NCBI RefSeq assembly: GCF_024753215.1
Contig: NZ_JANUGV010000001.1
Location: forward strand, 620,001 to 684,000
DNA: 64,000 nucleotides
Origin: Massilia solisilvae
GTDB taxonomy: Bacteria > Pseudomonadota > Gammaproteobacteria > Burkholderiales > Burkholderiaceae_D
Direction of reading: 5' to 3'
Positions 8,282-18,821 of this stretch are shown here, piece after piece. The number at the start of each line of letters is the position of its first letter. The first letter of the stretch is position 1. Below the pieces are notes generated by a model that saw only the letters and a program-made list of their open reading frames with translations, had not been told where the DNA came from and did not search any database. The position numbers and the translations under genes are program-made.

Positions 8282-9166
8282 TCAGGGCAGGTAGGCCGGT
8301 TCAGCCTTGCCGGGAACGTCCACCCGCAGCGCGAGCAGGCGGCCGGTCAGCGGGTACTGCGCACGTTCTTCGGCCGGCCGATGGTGGCTGGCGCTGGTGA
8401 CGTACAGCGTCTTCAGGTCATCGCCGCCGAAGGCGATCATGGTCGGGCAGCGCAGCGGCAGGTTCACTTCGCGCAGCAGCTTGCCGTTGGGGGCAAAGCA
8501 CAGTACGCGGGCGCCTTCGAACATGGCGCACCAGTAGTTGCCTTCGCTGTCCACGGCCGCCCCGTCCGGGCGGCCGCCGTAGTCCGGCGCGCCCTTGTTG
8601 GTCGCGAACTGGTGGAAAACCTGCTTGTTGGACGCGATGCCTGTGGCCGGATCGAAATCGTAGCGATCGATGCGGTGCGTGGCGGTGTCGGCGTGGTACA
8701 TGTGGCGGCCATCGGGCGAAAAGCCCAGCCCGTTCGAGTTCTTCATCGTGCCGGGCCACTGCTGGCGCAAGCGGCCACGTTCGAGCACGTACATCGCGGC
8801 GGCCTCGCCTTGTTCGTCGCGCCCGCCGATCCAGAACCGGCCCGCGGGATCGACACGGCCGTCGTTAAAGCGCATCTTCGCCGTCTCGTAGGGCGCCTGT
8901 GCCATCGGCGTGACCGCGCCGCTCACGGTATCCAGGTGGACCAGGCCCGCACGCAGCGCGACGACCAGCCCGCCGCGCTCATGGATCGCAAGCGCCGAGG
9001 GCTCGCTGTCCATCTTCCATGAGACGTGCGCGCCGCTGGCCGGATCGAGCCGGTGCACTGCAAAGCCGTCGATATCGACCCAGTACAGCCGGTGCTCGCC
9101 GTGGTGCCACAGCGGGCATTCGCCGACCTGCATCGGCTGGTCGAACGCGACGCGGATATCGTCCAT
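8282..9166 (-). CDS. SMP-30/gluconolactonase-family lactonase
   Basis: A 294-residue six-bladed beta-propeller of the SMP-30/regucalcin family, which hydrolyses sugar lactones using a bound metal. The metal ligands of the family are all visible: Glu16 (GECPLW), Asn145 (NSNGLGFS) and Asp201 (RPDGAAVD), with Asn101 (RFNDGRVDPAGRFWIGG) in the substrate pocket. Translation starts at ATG 9166 behind a GAGGGGGG stretch. It lies 11 bp after pgi on the same strand, so it is probably co-transcribed with it under HexR control. Given that zwf here lacks a pgl partner, this enzyme might open 6-phosphogluconolactone or gluconolactone; that is inference. Confidence 0.88.
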   Translation of the reverse strand: MDDIRVAFDQPMQVGECPLWHHGEHRLYWVDIDGFAVHRLDPASGAHVSWKMDSEPSALAIHERGGLVVALRAGLVHLDTVSGAVTPMAQAPYETAKMRFNDGRVDPAGRFWIGGRDEQGEAAAMYVLERGRLRQQWPGTMKNSNGLGFSPDGRHMYHADTATHRIDRYDFDPATGIASNKQVFHQFATNKGAPDYGGRPDGAAVDSEGNYWCAMFEGARVLCFAPNGKLLREVNLPLRCPTMIAFGGDDLKTLYVTSASHHRPAEERAQYPLTGRLLALRVDVPGKAEPAYLP

Positions 9167-9177
9167 GCGCGCCCCCC

Positions 9178-10815
9178 TCAGATGGCGGCGCGGGCGCGCG
9201 CGATCAGGCCGTTGGTCGAGCTGTCGTGCAGCGCCGGCTGCGGTTCGCCCGCCAGCTCGGCCTCGATCTTCTTGGCCAGCACCTTGCCCAGTTCGACGCC
9301 CCACTGGTCGAAACTGTTCACGTCCCACAGCACCCCCTGCACAAAGGTCTTGTGCTCGTACAGCGCGATCAGCGCGCCGAGCGAGGCCGGGTTCAGGTAC
9401 TCCATCAGGATCGTGTTGCTGGGCCGGTTGCCGGGAAAGGTCTTGTGCGGCACCAGCCGCTCGATCTCGGCCAGCGGCAGGCCTTGCAGGTCGCGGCGCA
9501 CCTCGTCCGGCGTCTTCCCCTTCATGAACGCTTCCGATTGCGCAAAGCAGTTGGCCAGCAGGGCAGTGTGGTGATGGCGCAGTTCGTGCGACGGGGAGAG
9601 CGCGGCGATGAAGTCGATCGGCGTCACGTCCGTCCCCTGGTGCAGCATCTGGAAGTAGGCGTGCTGGCCGTTGGTGCCGGGCTCGCCCCAGATCGCCGGG
9701 CAGGTCGGCGTGTCCACCGGCGCGCCGTCGCGCGTGACGCGCTTGCCATTGCTCTCCATCTCGAGCTGCTGCAGGTAGGCCGGAAAGCGCGCCAGGTCCT
9801 GATGGTAGGGCGCGATGGTGACCGACGGGCAGCCGAGGAACTGGCGGTTCCAAAAACCGATCAAGCCAAGCAGCACCGGCATGTTCTGCTCGATTGGCGC
9901 GCTGCGGAAGTGCTCGTCCATTGCGTGCGCGCCGGCGAGAAAGTCGCTGAAGTAACCAAAGCCCACGCACAGCGCGACCGGCAGGCCGATCGCCGACCAC
10001 ACCGAGTAGCGCCCGCCGACCCAGTCCCAGAACGGGAACATGTTGGCCGGGTCGATGCCGAAGTCCTTCACGGCCTCGGTATTGGTCGAGACGGCGACGA
10101 AGTGGCGCGGCAGCGCGCTCTCCGGCGCCCGCTCGACGAACCAGCGGCGCGCGGTCTGCGCGTTCATCATGGTCTCGGCAGTGGTGAAGGTCTTGGACGC
10201 GACGATGAACAGCGTGGTCTCCGGGTCCAGCCGTTCGAGCGCGGCCTCGATGTCATGCCCGTCCACGTTGGAGACGAAGTGCATGGCCAGGCGCGGATGG
10301 GCAAACGGGCGCAGCGCCAGGCACGCCATTTTCGGCCCCAGGTCCGAGCCACCGATGCCGATGTTGACCACGTCGGTGATCGGCTTGCCGGTGTGGCCGA
10401 GCCACTCGCCGCTACGCACGGCATTGGTGAAGGCCTTGATCCGGTCGAGCACCGCGTGCACGTCGGCGATCACGTCCTGGCCGTCGACGACCAGTTTGGC
10501 CTCGCGCGGCGCGCGCAGGGCGGTGTGCAGCACGGCGCGGTGTTCGGTGTTGTTGATCTTCTCGCCGGCGAACATGGCGTCGCGGCGCTGCTCCACGCCG
10601 CGCTCGCGCGCCAGCGCGGCCAGCAGTTCAAGCGTGCGCCCGTCAAGGCGATTTTTTGAATAGTCTAGGAACAGGCCGGCCGCCTCCAGCGACATGCGTT
10701 CGAAGCGCTGCGGATCGGCAGCGAACAGGCTGCGCATCTGCCAGTCTTCAGCTTCAATGGCGTGGGTTTCGAGGGCCTGGAAGCTGGCGCTGCTGGTCAG
10801 GGAAGGCTCGGACAT
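9178..10815 (-). CDS. pgi: Glucose-6-phosphate isomerase
   Basis: Interconverts glucose-6-phosphate and fructose-6-phosphate. From ATG 10815 it is 545 residues, close to the E. coli enzyme (549). Visible signatures: [12 protein letters not shown] in the sugar-phosphate site, [10 protein letters not shown], and the C-terminal PGI signature [18 protein letters not shown]. An in-frame ATG at 10839 would add eight residues; neither has a clear Shine-Dalgarno. First gene of a pgi/SMP-30 pair. Because ED users often lack a complete upper glycolysis, Pgi may run toward glucose-6-phosphate here to cycle fructose-6-phosphate into the ED route. Confidence 0.96.
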   Translation of the reverse strand: MSEPSLTSSASFQALETHAIEAEDWQMRSLFAADPQRFERMSLEAAGLFLDYSKNRLDGRTLELLAALARERGVEQRRDAMFAGEKINNTEHRAVLHTALRAPREAKLVVDGQDVIADVHAVLDRIKAFTNAVRSGEWLGHTGKPITDVVNIGIGGSDLGPKMACLALRPFAHPRLAMHFVSNVDGHDIEAALERLDPETTLFIVASKTFTTAETMMNAQTARRWFVERAPESALPRHFVAVSTNTEAVKDFGIDPANMFPFWDWVGGRYSVWSAIGLPVALCVGFGYFSDFLAGAHAMDEHFRSAPIEQNMPVLLGLIGFWNRQFLGCPSVTIAPYHQDLARFPAYLQQLEMESNGKRVTRDGAPVDTPTCPAIWGEPGTNGQHAYFQMLHQGTDVTPIDFIAALSPSHELRHHHTALLANCFAQSEAFMKGKTPDEVRRDLQGLPLAEIERLVPHKTFPGNRPSNTILMEYLNPASLGALIALYEHKTFVQGVLWDVNSFDQWGVELGKVLAKKIEAELAGEPQPALHDSSTNGLIARARAAI

Positions 10816-10856
10816 GGCGTTGGCAAAATATGTTGTCATCAAGTGCAGATTAGCGA

Positions 10857-10888
10857 ATCATACAGGAATTGCGCGTAAATTCACTACA
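10857..10888 (-). promoter_or_regulatory. pgi promoter region with HexR-like operator
   Basis: An 18-bp site at 10871-10888 matches the palindrome TGTAGTAAATTTACTACA at 13 of 18 positions, with the better half (CACTACA) identical to the other sites. On the minus strand GTGAAT (10884-10879), 16 nt, TATGAT (10862-10857) is a plausible promoter whose -35 lies within the site. The operator match is convincing beside the zwf and edd sites; the promoter call is weaker. Confidence 0.6.
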
Positions 10889-10932
10889 CTTTGTTGGCAA
10901 CCGCCTGGCGACAACGGCCAGCACGCGCTGGC

Positions 10933-11045
10933 TGAACGCGTGGGCAGCACAGCTGCCCACCCTACGCGGCCGCGCTACGCCCCCGCCGCTAGCAGCGCCG
11001 GCAGCGGCTTGGCGGTAGGGTGGGCAGGTCTCCTGCCCACGCGTC
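10933..11045. repeat. Family A repeat, locus 2 (two units)
   Basis: Units at 10933-10966 and 11015-11045 in opposite orientation, about 48 nt apart. The first unit has stem GTGGGCAGC-ACA-GCTGCCCAC, in which both arms changed together relative to the common GTGGGCAGG/CCTGCCCAC form. Confidence 0.85.
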
Positions 11046-11080
11046 CACCGGGCGTTTGAAAATCCATATCCGCAAAAAAG

Positions 11081-11098
11081 TGTAGTAAAATTTCAGTA
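11081..11098 (+). promoter_or_regulatory. HexR-like operator of edd-eda
   Basis: TGTAGTAAAATTTCAGTA matches the palindrome TGTAGTAAATTTACTACA at 13 of 18 positions, with the left half perfect over nine bases. It ends 23 nt before the edd start codon. A -10-like TAAAAT (11086-11091) lies within it, so occupancy should block edd transcription. Confidence 0.7.
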
Positions 11099-11121
11099 AC
11101 CCCACACTCAAGGAATCCATC

Positions 11122-13037
<1,916 letters not shown>

Positions 13038-13041
<4 letters not shown>

Positions 13042-13670
13042 CTACCATGAACCTGCTTGACATCATGCGTTCGGCGACCGTGATCCCGGTGATCGCGATC
13101 GACGACCCTGCCACCGCGGTGCCGCTGGCGCGCGCGCTGGTGGCGGGCGGCATCCGCGTGCTCGAGGTGACCCTGCGCACCGCGCACGGCCTGGACGCGA
13201 TCCGCGCCATGAGCCAGGTTGAAGGCGCGATCGTCGGCGTGGGCACGCTGACCCAGCCCGAGGAATTCGCGGCCGCGCGCGACGCCGGCGCCGTGTTCGG
13301 CGTGTCGCCGGGCCTGACTCCAGCGCTGATCGAGGCTGCAAAGAAGAGCGGCCTGCCGCTGCTGCCGGGCGTGATGACCCCGTCCGAAGTGATGGCCGCG
13401 CGCGAAGCGGGCTTCCGCCAGCTCAAGCTGTTCCCGGCCGTGCCGGCGGGCGGCGTGGGCATGCTCAGCGCCATTGCCGGCCCGCTGCCGGACGTGACCT
13501 TCTGCCCGACCGGCGGCATCTCGATCGACACCGCGCCGCAGTTCCTGAAGCTGAAGAACGTGGCCTGCGTGGGCGGCTCGTGGCTCACGCCCAAGGATGC
13601 GATCAAGGCCGGCGACTGGGGCCTGATCACCGACCTGGCCAGGGCCGCCGCCGCGCTGAGCGCCGCGTAA
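13038..13670 (+). CDS. eda: KDPG aldolase
   Basis: Splits 2-keto-3-deoxy-6-phosphogluconate into pyruvate and glyceraldehyde-3-phosphate. The 210-residue class I aldolase shows the general-base Glu43 (RVLEVTLRT) and the Schiff-base Lys130 (FRQLKLFPA). The phosphate-binding segments GVGTL and PTGGIS are present. It starts inside the last codons of edd (ATGA overlap), guaranteeing balanced synthesis of the two ED enzymes. Confidence 0.97.
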
Positions 13671-13671
13671 C

Positions 13672-14241
13672 GTGCAACGCCGCGCGCGGGGCATGACGCC
13701 TGGCGAAATCGCGATGGTGTCGCTGCTGTTCGGCGACGCCATCGACTGCGCGCGGGTGCGCGTGCACAACCGTCCCTATCTGCCGTTCGGCCTGCAGCCG
13801 CGCAACTGCGCCATGACGCCCAACGGCAGCATCTACTTCCACCATTCCTGCTACCTGCCCGATTACGCGCTGGCGGACCTGCCGGCCAGGCACTGGTTCA
13901 TGCACGAGATGGTGCACGTTTGGCAGCACCAGCTGGGCTATCCGGTGCGCCTGCGCGGCGCGCTGCGCATCGGCTTGTCGTACCGCTATGCGCTACGCGA
14001 GGGCGCCACGCTTGCCGACTACAACATGGAAGCGCAGGGCGAGCTGCTGGCCGACTACTTCGTGCTCAAGCACCTGCGCAAGCCCGAGGCGATGAGCCAG
14101 CCGGAATACGCGGGCAGCCTGGCGCTGTACGAGCGCGTGCTGGCGCATTTCCTGCGCGACCCGGCCAGCCCGGCCAATCTCCACCGCGGCACTGCGGCGC
14201 GGCTGCTACGCAGACCGCATGAGCTTGCGAATAATCAATAA
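13672..14241 (+). CDS. HEMVH-motif zinc-peptidase-like protein
   Basis: A protein of up to 189 residues beginning at GTG 13672, one base after eda; ATG 13693 ([18 protein letters not shown]) is an equally good start. The core is [22 protein letters not shown], an HExxH metal motif followed by a WQHQ extension seen in Rhs/Vgr-associated and DUF4157-like proteins. Glu residues in [21 protein letters not shown] could supply the third ligand. No signal peptide. No Rhs, Vgr or type VI gene is nearby. It may be read through from edd-eda. Function unknown; peptidase activity is inference. Confidence 0.75.
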   Translation: MQRRARGMTPGEIAMVSLLFGDAIDCARVRVHNRPYLPFGLQPRNCAMTPNGSIYFHHSCYLPDYALADLPARHWFMHEMVHVWQHQLGYPVRLRGALRIGLSYRYALREGATLADYNMEAQGELLADYFVLKHLRKPEAMSQPEYAGSLALYERVLAHFLRDPASPANLHRGTAARLLRRPHELANNQ

Positions 14242-14303
14242 CTTCCGGGCGGCAACACCTTACGCTAGACGTCGATCCTGATTCGTCTTCCCAAGGTTGC
14301 CGC

Positions 14304-14801
14304 ATGAAATTCCCGTTCGCCGCCTGTCCCCTCCTGCTGCTTGCCGTGCATACGCCAGAGGCACAGGCACGCACCGGCGAAGCGGAGGTACGCGCGCACG
14401 CCAATGGCGAGCCGTGCTTTACGATCTCCGAGCGTGAGGAGCGGCGCTTCGGCTCGCCCAATTTCGACAGCATTGTGGTGAGCGACCCGCTGGCAAAGAA
14501 GCCGGTGCTGTGGCGCATGGCGATGCCGCGCGAGCGCACCTTCCCGGTCCGGTACAGCATGTGCATTCCGTACGGCGGCCGGGTGCAGGCGCTGCCGCAG
14601 ACGAGCGCCGTCGCGCTGGAGGGGGGGCGCGTGTACCGGGTGCGGATCGAGGCGCGCGCCGCGCGCGGCAGCGTGGCCGGCGCCTACGAGGCGCGCTTTT
14701 GCCTGGCGCGCCAGCACGACGGCAAGCTGCTCGTGCACCACATCGGCGCGGACGACCATGAGGGACGCCGCTTGTATGGTTGCCTGCCGCCGCTGGATTG
14801 A
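14304..14801 (+). CDS. Exported protein of unknown function
   Basis: A 165-residue protein with a signal peptide ([22 protein letters not shown]). The mature part has several cysteines ([35 protein letters not shown]) that could form two disulfides, implying a periplasmic location, and a predicted beta-rich fold. The pattern faintly recalls short periplasmic proteins described as candidate type VI immunity proteins, but nothing nearby supports such a role. It converges on the TPR gene at 14803. Confidence 0.7.
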   Translation: MKFPFAACPLLLLAVHTPEAQARTGEAEVRAHANGEPCFTISEREERRFGSPNFDSIVVSDPLAKKPVLWRMAMPRERTFPVRYSMCIPYGGRVQALPQTSAVALEGGRVYRVRIEARAARGSVAGAYEARFCLARQHDGKLLVHHIGADDHEGRRLYGCLPPLD

Positions 14802-14802
14802 A

Positions 14803-15780
14803 TCAGCGCAGGGCCTTGAGCTGGGCCTGCGCGTCGGAACGGAACTTGACCGGCAGGGCAGTGTGGGCCACCAGCGCCTTGTCGAACTCGGACGCCGCGC
14901 GCGCCTTGTCACCCATCGACAGCGCCGCGTGGGCAATGCGGTAGTGCGTGCTGGACAGCTCCGTGACCGCCAGCGCCTGTTCGAAGGCGGCGATGGCCTC
15001 GCGGTAGCGCCCTTGCTCCTGCTGCAGGCGGCCCAGGCCGTACAGCCCGGCCTCGCTGTCCGGGTAGCGCTTCTGCACCAGGTTGAAGATGCGCTCGCTG
15101 TCGGCGTACTTCTTGTTTTGCAGGTAGTTGTGCCCCAACGCGGTCAGCAGGTCGCGCTGCCGGTCCGCCACCACGTCGTCGTTGCCCGGCTGGACCGCAA
15201 GCAGCACGGACTCGGCCTTGGCGAGCTGGCCGTCGGCGATGTCGATCTGGGCCAGCATCAATTGGCTGGCCGGCGCGCTGACCGCGGCAGTCTGTTTGGC
15301 CAGGTCCTGCGCCTTGTCCTTGCCGCCGCCGACGATGCCGGGCGCCGCGTTGTAGTACTCCAGCAGCGAGAAGCGCGCCTGGATGTTGCGCGGCTCCAGT
15401 TCGATCGCCTTCTTGAATGCGTCGCGTACGGTGCCGGCGTAGCCGATCGCCGACATCATGCTGGCGTTGGCCGCCTTGGTACCCAGCGCGTTGCCCAGCG
15501 CCAGATGACAGGCCGCCGCCTGCGGCCGGGCCGCCACGCATTGTTCGCCCACTTTCACGGCCTCATCGACGCGCAGGACGCCGCTGGAACCGAGGATGGC
15601 GTTGACCTTGGCCAGCATCGCGTCGGGGTTGGCGGGGTCGCGCGCGAGCGTGGCATTGGCCAGCTTTTCGGCTTCGATGAATTTTTTGGCACGCAGCAGC
15701 GGGGCGTATTCGGTGGCGGCGCCGGCATACGCGCTGGCGACCAGGCCCAGGACAAGGGCGATGATGGAGCGTTTTTTCAT
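14803..15780 (-). CDS. Exported tetratricopeptide-repeat protein
   Basis: A 325-residue protein starting at ATG 15780 with a signal peptide ([21 protein letters not shown]). The rest is a chain of TPR-type helical pairs: early repeats around [32 protein letters not shown] and [16 protein letters not shown], and clear ones at the end ([79 protein letters not shown]). TPR proteins are interaction scaffolds; its partner in the periplasm is unknown. It diverges from rpiA with a 168-bp gap. Confidence 0.85.
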   Translation of the reverse strand: MKKRSIIALVLGLVASAYAGAATEYAPLLRAKKFIEAEKLANATLARDPANPDAMLAKVNAILGSSGVLRVDEAVKVGEQCVAARPQAAACHLALGNALGTKAANASMMSAIGYAGTVRDAFKKAIELEPRNIQARFSLLEYYNAAPGIVGGGKDKAQDLAKQTAAVSAPASQLMLAQIDIADGQLAKAESVLLAVQPGNDDVVADRQRDLLTALGHNYLQNKKYADSERIFNLVQKRYPDSEAGLYGLGRLQQEQGRYREAIAAFEQALAVTELSSTHYRIAHAALSMGDKARAASEFDKALVAHTALPVKFRSDAQAQLKALR

Positions 15781-15914
15781 GTAGTTGTGTTGGTCCGGAT
15801 GGTTGAAGTCAAATGGTCCGGTGCGGCGCAAGGGCCCACCGGGCATGGATCAGTTTCGCCTCTTTTTGCATTTCTGGCAATGACTGCTTTCGCTGAAGGT
15901 GGTGCCCGATCCGC

Positions 15915-15920
15915 TACAAT
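15915..15920 (+). promoter_or_regulatory. Candidate -10 element of rpiA
   Basis: TACAAT at 15915-15920 lies 28 nt before the rpiA ATG. No convincing -35 stands 16-18 nt upstream, so this is a single-element call. Confidence 0.35.
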
Positions 15921-15948
15921 GGCGCATTCTTTTTCTCATTCGGACATC

Positions 15949-16620
15949 ATGACTCAGGACGAACTCAAACAGGCGGTGGCGCGCGCGGCCATCGATTACG
16001 TGGTTGACGGCGAAATCATCGGCGTGGGCACGGGCTCGACGGCGAACTTCTTCATCGACGAGCTGGGCAAAATCAAGGACCGCATCAAGGGCGCGGTAGC
16101 GTCGTCCGAGGCGACTGCGACGCGCCTGCGCGGCCACGGCATCCACGTGTACGACCTGAACGATGTGGCGTCGATTTCCGTGTACGTCGATGGCGCGGAC
16201 GAGATCGACGCGGCGGGTGCGATGATCAAGGGCGGCGGCGCTGCGCTCACGCGCGAAAAGATCGTGGCCTCGGTGTCGGGCAAGTTCGTGTGCATCGCCG
16301 ACGGCTCCAAGCTGGTGCAGGTGCTGGGCAAGTTCCCGCTGCCGGTCGAGGTGGTGCCGATGGCGGGCCAGGCCGTGATGCGCAAGCTCACCCAGCTGGG
16401 CGGCAAGCCGGCCCTGCGCATCAAGGACGGCGAGCCTGTCGTGACCGACAACGGTGGCCACATCCTGGACGTGGCAGGGCTGTCGATCACCGACCCGGCG
16501 GGGCTGGAGTCGCAGATCAACCAGATCCCGGGCGTGATCACCGTCGGCCTGTTCGCGCAGCGCGGCGCCGATGTGTGCCTGCTGGGGACCAGCGAAGGCG
16601 TGAAGACGCTGACCTTCTGA
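15949..16620 (+). CDS. rpiA: Ribose-5-phosphate isomerase A
   Basis: Interconverts ribose-5-phosphate and ribulose-5-phosphate in the pentose phosphate pathway. From ATG 15949 it is 223 residues, the normal RpiA length. Signatures: [12 protein letters not shown] near the N-terminus, VDGADEID with the catalytic acidic residues, and [13 protein letters not shown] carrying the phosphate-contacting lysine. With tal it covers part of the non-oxidative branch in this window. The next gene, a lipoprotein, starts 12 bp later and may be co-transcribed. Confidence 0.97.
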   Translation: MTQDELKQAVARAAIDYVVDGEIIGVGTGSTANFFIDELGKIKDRIKGAVASSEATATRLRGHGIHVYDLNDVASISVYVDGADEIDAAGAMIKGGGAALTREKIVASVSGKFVCIADGSKLVQVLGKFPLPVEVVPMAGQAVMRKLTQLGGKPALRIKDGEPVVTDNGGHILDVAGLSITDPAGLESQINQIPGVITVGLFAQRGADVCLLGTSEGVKTLTF

Positions 16621-16632
16621 CCGGAGGAGACC

Positions 16633-16959
16633 ATGAAACGATTGCTCGTGTTAGCTTGCGTGGTGCTGGGCGGCTGCTCGGCGTTTCACGGCAAGGCCGA
16701 TGCCGATGCGCCGGTGGCCACGGCCAAACCGGCTGCGCCGCAGCTGGTGGCGGAAGGGGTGCCGATCGAGCGCATTCCGTTCCGTGCCGGCGTGTCGTCG
16801 GTGACCGTCGAGAAGATGGCCAGGCACGAGCAATGCACCGGCGGCGAGGGCGCGGGGCTGGTGACCGAGCCGGGGCCGGTGGAGGTCTATCGCATGCAGT
16901 GCGAGAACGGCAAGGTGTTCATGGCACGCTGCGAGTTGAGGCAGTGCTCGCGGATGTGA
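16633..16959 (+). CDS. Small putative lipoprotein
   Basis: A 108-residue protein with a lipoprotein signal peptide (MKRLLVLACVVLGGCSAF; lipobox LGGC, Cys15). After an Ala/Pro-rich linker (about 18-40), the globular part contains RIPFRAGVSSVTVEKMARHEQC and ends MQCENGKVFMARCELRQCSRM, with four cysteines likely disulfide-bonded in the periplasm. GGAGG stands just upstream of ATG. No family recognised; possibly an envelope protein co-expressed with rpiA. Confidence 0.75.
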   Translation: MKRLLVLACVVLGGCSAFHGKADADAPVATAKPAAPQLVAEGVPIERIPFRAGVSSVTVEKMARHEQCTGGEGAGLVTEPGPVEVYRMQCENGKVFMARCELRQCSRM

Positions 16960-17004
16960 GAACTGGTGGGATAAACGGTAGTGCGACATCCACCACTTAC
17001 TCAT

Positions 17005-17124
17005 GCACGTCGTCCCCGCGCAAGCGGGGACCCATAGACCGCTCGGGCTATCGCGCACGCAGCGCATAGGCACACTCAGCATGGGTCCCCGCCAAGGGGG
17101 GCGCCGAGCCCGGGGACGACGTGC
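17005..17124. repeat. Dispersed element, family B, locus 1 (complete)
   Basis: A 120-bp element bounded by perfect 14-bp inverted ends, GCACGTCGTCCCCG and CGGGGACGACGTGC. Inside each end is a second palindrome (CCCCGC..GCGGGG at the left) followed by GACCCAT / ATGGGTC. It lies between the lipoprotein gene and yggX. No coding capacity, so a miniature non-autonomous element or BIME-like repeat. Confidence 0.8.
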
Positions 17125-17141
17125 AAACGGTAGCGGTGAAT

Positions 17142-17417
17142 TTAGCCGTTGGTCGGCGGCACGTAGCCCGCGGCCTGGTCGGCGCCTTCGCCGAAGAAGT
17201 GCTTTTCCATCTGCGTGGCCAGGTACTTGCGGGCGCGGACGTCGGCCATGTTCAGGCGGTTCTCGTTGATCAGCATCGTCTGGTGCTTGAGCCAGCCCTG
17301 CCAGGCTTCTTTCGATACCGACTCGTAAATGCGCTTACCCAGTTCGCCCGGCACGGGCGGAAAGTCGAGTCCTTCGGCGTCCTTGTTCAGTTTGATGCAG
17401 TGGACGGTACGGGCCAT
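17142..17417 (-). CDS. yggX: Probable Fe(2+)-trafficking protein YggX
   Basis: A 91-residue protein matching YggX end to end: [21 protein letters not shown] with the conserved Cys7, [34 protein letters not shown], and a [12 protein letters not shown] tail. YggX protects iron-sulfur proteins from oxidative damage and helps iron supply in the cytoplasm. It lies 36 bp downstream of argA on the same strand, so the two are probably co-transcribed. The last about 15 residues are extra relative to the core family. Confidence 0.95.
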   Translation of the reverse strand: MARTVHCIKLNKDAEGLDFPPVPGELGKRIYESVSKEAWQGWLKHQTMLINENRLNMADVRARKYLATQMEKHFFGEGADQAAGYVPPTNG

Positions 17418-17453
17418 GTTGTTTGCTCCTGATTCCTGTTCGTGAATATGTGA

Positions 17454-18767
17454 TTATAGTGGCTTGACCAGCACCTGCGACTTGCGCTGCCAGTTATACA
17501 TGTGCTGGCGGTCCTTGGGCAGGTCATCCACTGTGGCGGTGACGAAGCCGCGCTTCTTGAACCAGTGCGAGGTGCGGGTGGTGAGCACGAACAGCTTGTT
17601 CATGCCCGCCGCGCGCGCCCGGTTCTCCATGTGCTTGAGGATGCGCTCGCCGTCGCCCTGCGCCTGCGCGTCGGGGCTCACGGTCAGGCATGCCATTTCG
17701 GCCATCTTCGATTCCGGGAACGGGTACAGCGCCGCGCAGCCGAAGATCACGCCGTCGTGCTCGATCACCGAGAACTGGTCGATCTCGCGTTCGATCAGCT
17801 CGCGGCCACGCTTGACCAGCGTGCCGTCGGCCTCCAGCGGTTCGATCAGCTTGATAATGCCGCCAACGTCCTCAATTGTGGCCTGGCGCAGGCTTTCGAG
17901 GTTCTCGTGGCTGATCATGGTGCCCACGCCGTCGTGCGTGAACAGTTCCAGCAGCGCCGAGCCGTCCATCTGGTAGGGCACGATGTGGGCGCGGTCCACG
18001 CCGGCGTTGCAGGCCTTGATCGCGTGCTGCAGGTAGAACGCCGAGTCGGCCGGCAAAAAGCCTGCCTGCAGCACGGCCTCGGCCTGGTGCGAGGACAGCT
18101 CGCGCAGCTCGACGCCGGCGGCGTCCTTCATCATCGGGGTCTCGCTGATGAAGATGAGTTTGTCGGCGTGCAGGGCGATCGCGGCCGATGCGGCCACGTC
18201 TTCCATGGTCAGGTTGAACACTTCGCCGGTGGGCGAAAAGCCAAGCGGCGAGAGCAGCACCAGGCTGTTTTCGGTGGCCAGGATCGGGTGGATGGTCTCG
18301 GCCGCGATCTTGCGCGTCACGCCGGTGAGCTCGAAGTCCACGCCGTCGATCACGCCAAGCGGACGCGCGGTGACGAAGTTACCTGAGATGATGCGAATGC
18401 CGGCGTGCGCCATCGGCGTGTTCGGCAGGCCCTGGCTGAAGGCGGCCTCGATGTCCAGGCGCAGTTCGCCGGCGGCCTCCTTGGCGCATTCGAGCGCGGC
18501 GCCGTCGGTGACGCGGATGCCGTTGTGGAAGCGCCCTTCGACGTTGCGCAGCGCGAGCTGTTCGGCCACCTGCGGGCGCGAGCCGTGCACGATGACGACT
18601 TTGATGCCGAGCGCGACCAGCAACGACAGGTCGTGCGCGAGCACCGGCAGGGCGCCGGAGTGCACCAGCTCACCAGGGAAGGCAACGACGAAGGTCTTGC
18701 CGCGGAAGGCGTGGACGTAAGGCGCGACGGAACGCAGCCACTGGACGAATTGGATCGAGTTTTCCAT
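17454..18767 (-). CDS. argA: Amino-acid N-acetyltransferase (N-acetylglutamate synthase)
   Basis: Acetylates glutamate with acetyl-CoA, the first step of arginine biosynthesis. The 437-residue protein has the two-domain ArgA plan: an N-terminal amino-acid-kinase-like domain (about 1-285, with KVVIVHGSRPQVAEQL) that carries arginine feedback regulation in this family, and a C-terminal GNAT domain (about 290-437, with ACLTVSPDAQAQGDGERILKH as the acetyl-CoA loop). ATG 18767 is chosen because homology starts there. A much longer frame continues upstream against hrpA but is not coding. Divergent from hrpA with a 54-bp gap. Confidence 0.95.
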   Translation of the reverse strand: MENSIQFVQWLRSVAPYVHAFRGKTFVVAFPGELVHSGALPVLAHDLSLLVALGIKVVIVHGSRPQVAEQLALRNVEGRFHNGIRVTDGAALECAKEAAGELRLDIEAAFSQGLPNTPMAHAGIRIISGNFVTARPLGVIDGVDFELTGVTRKIAAETIHPILATENSLVLLSPLGFSPTGEVFNLTMEDVAASAAIALHADKLIFISETPMMKDAAGVELRELSSHQAEAVLQAGFLPADSAFYLQHAIKACNAGVDRAHIVPYQMDGSALLELFTHDGVGTMISHENLESLRQATIEDVGGIIKLIEPLEADGTLVKRGRELIEREIDQFSVIEHDGVIFGCAALYPFPESKMAEMACLTVSPDAQAQGDGERILKHMENRARAAGMNKLFVLTTRTSHWFKKRGFVTATVDDLPKDRQHMYNWQRKSQVLVKPL

Positions 18768-18821
18768 TTGCCGAATTATAATTCGCTGCGCGTTTTGCGC
18801 ACTAAATACCTGCAAAAAACA

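Larger units (their letters stand above)
10816..11121. other. Divergent pgi/edd intergenic region
   Basis: This 306-bp gap has no gene. It holds, in order, the pgi leader and promoter with a HexR-like site (10857-10888), a two-unit family A repeat (10933-11045), and the edd HexR-like site (11081-11098). The repeat therefore separates two operators that face opposite ways. Confidence 0.8.
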
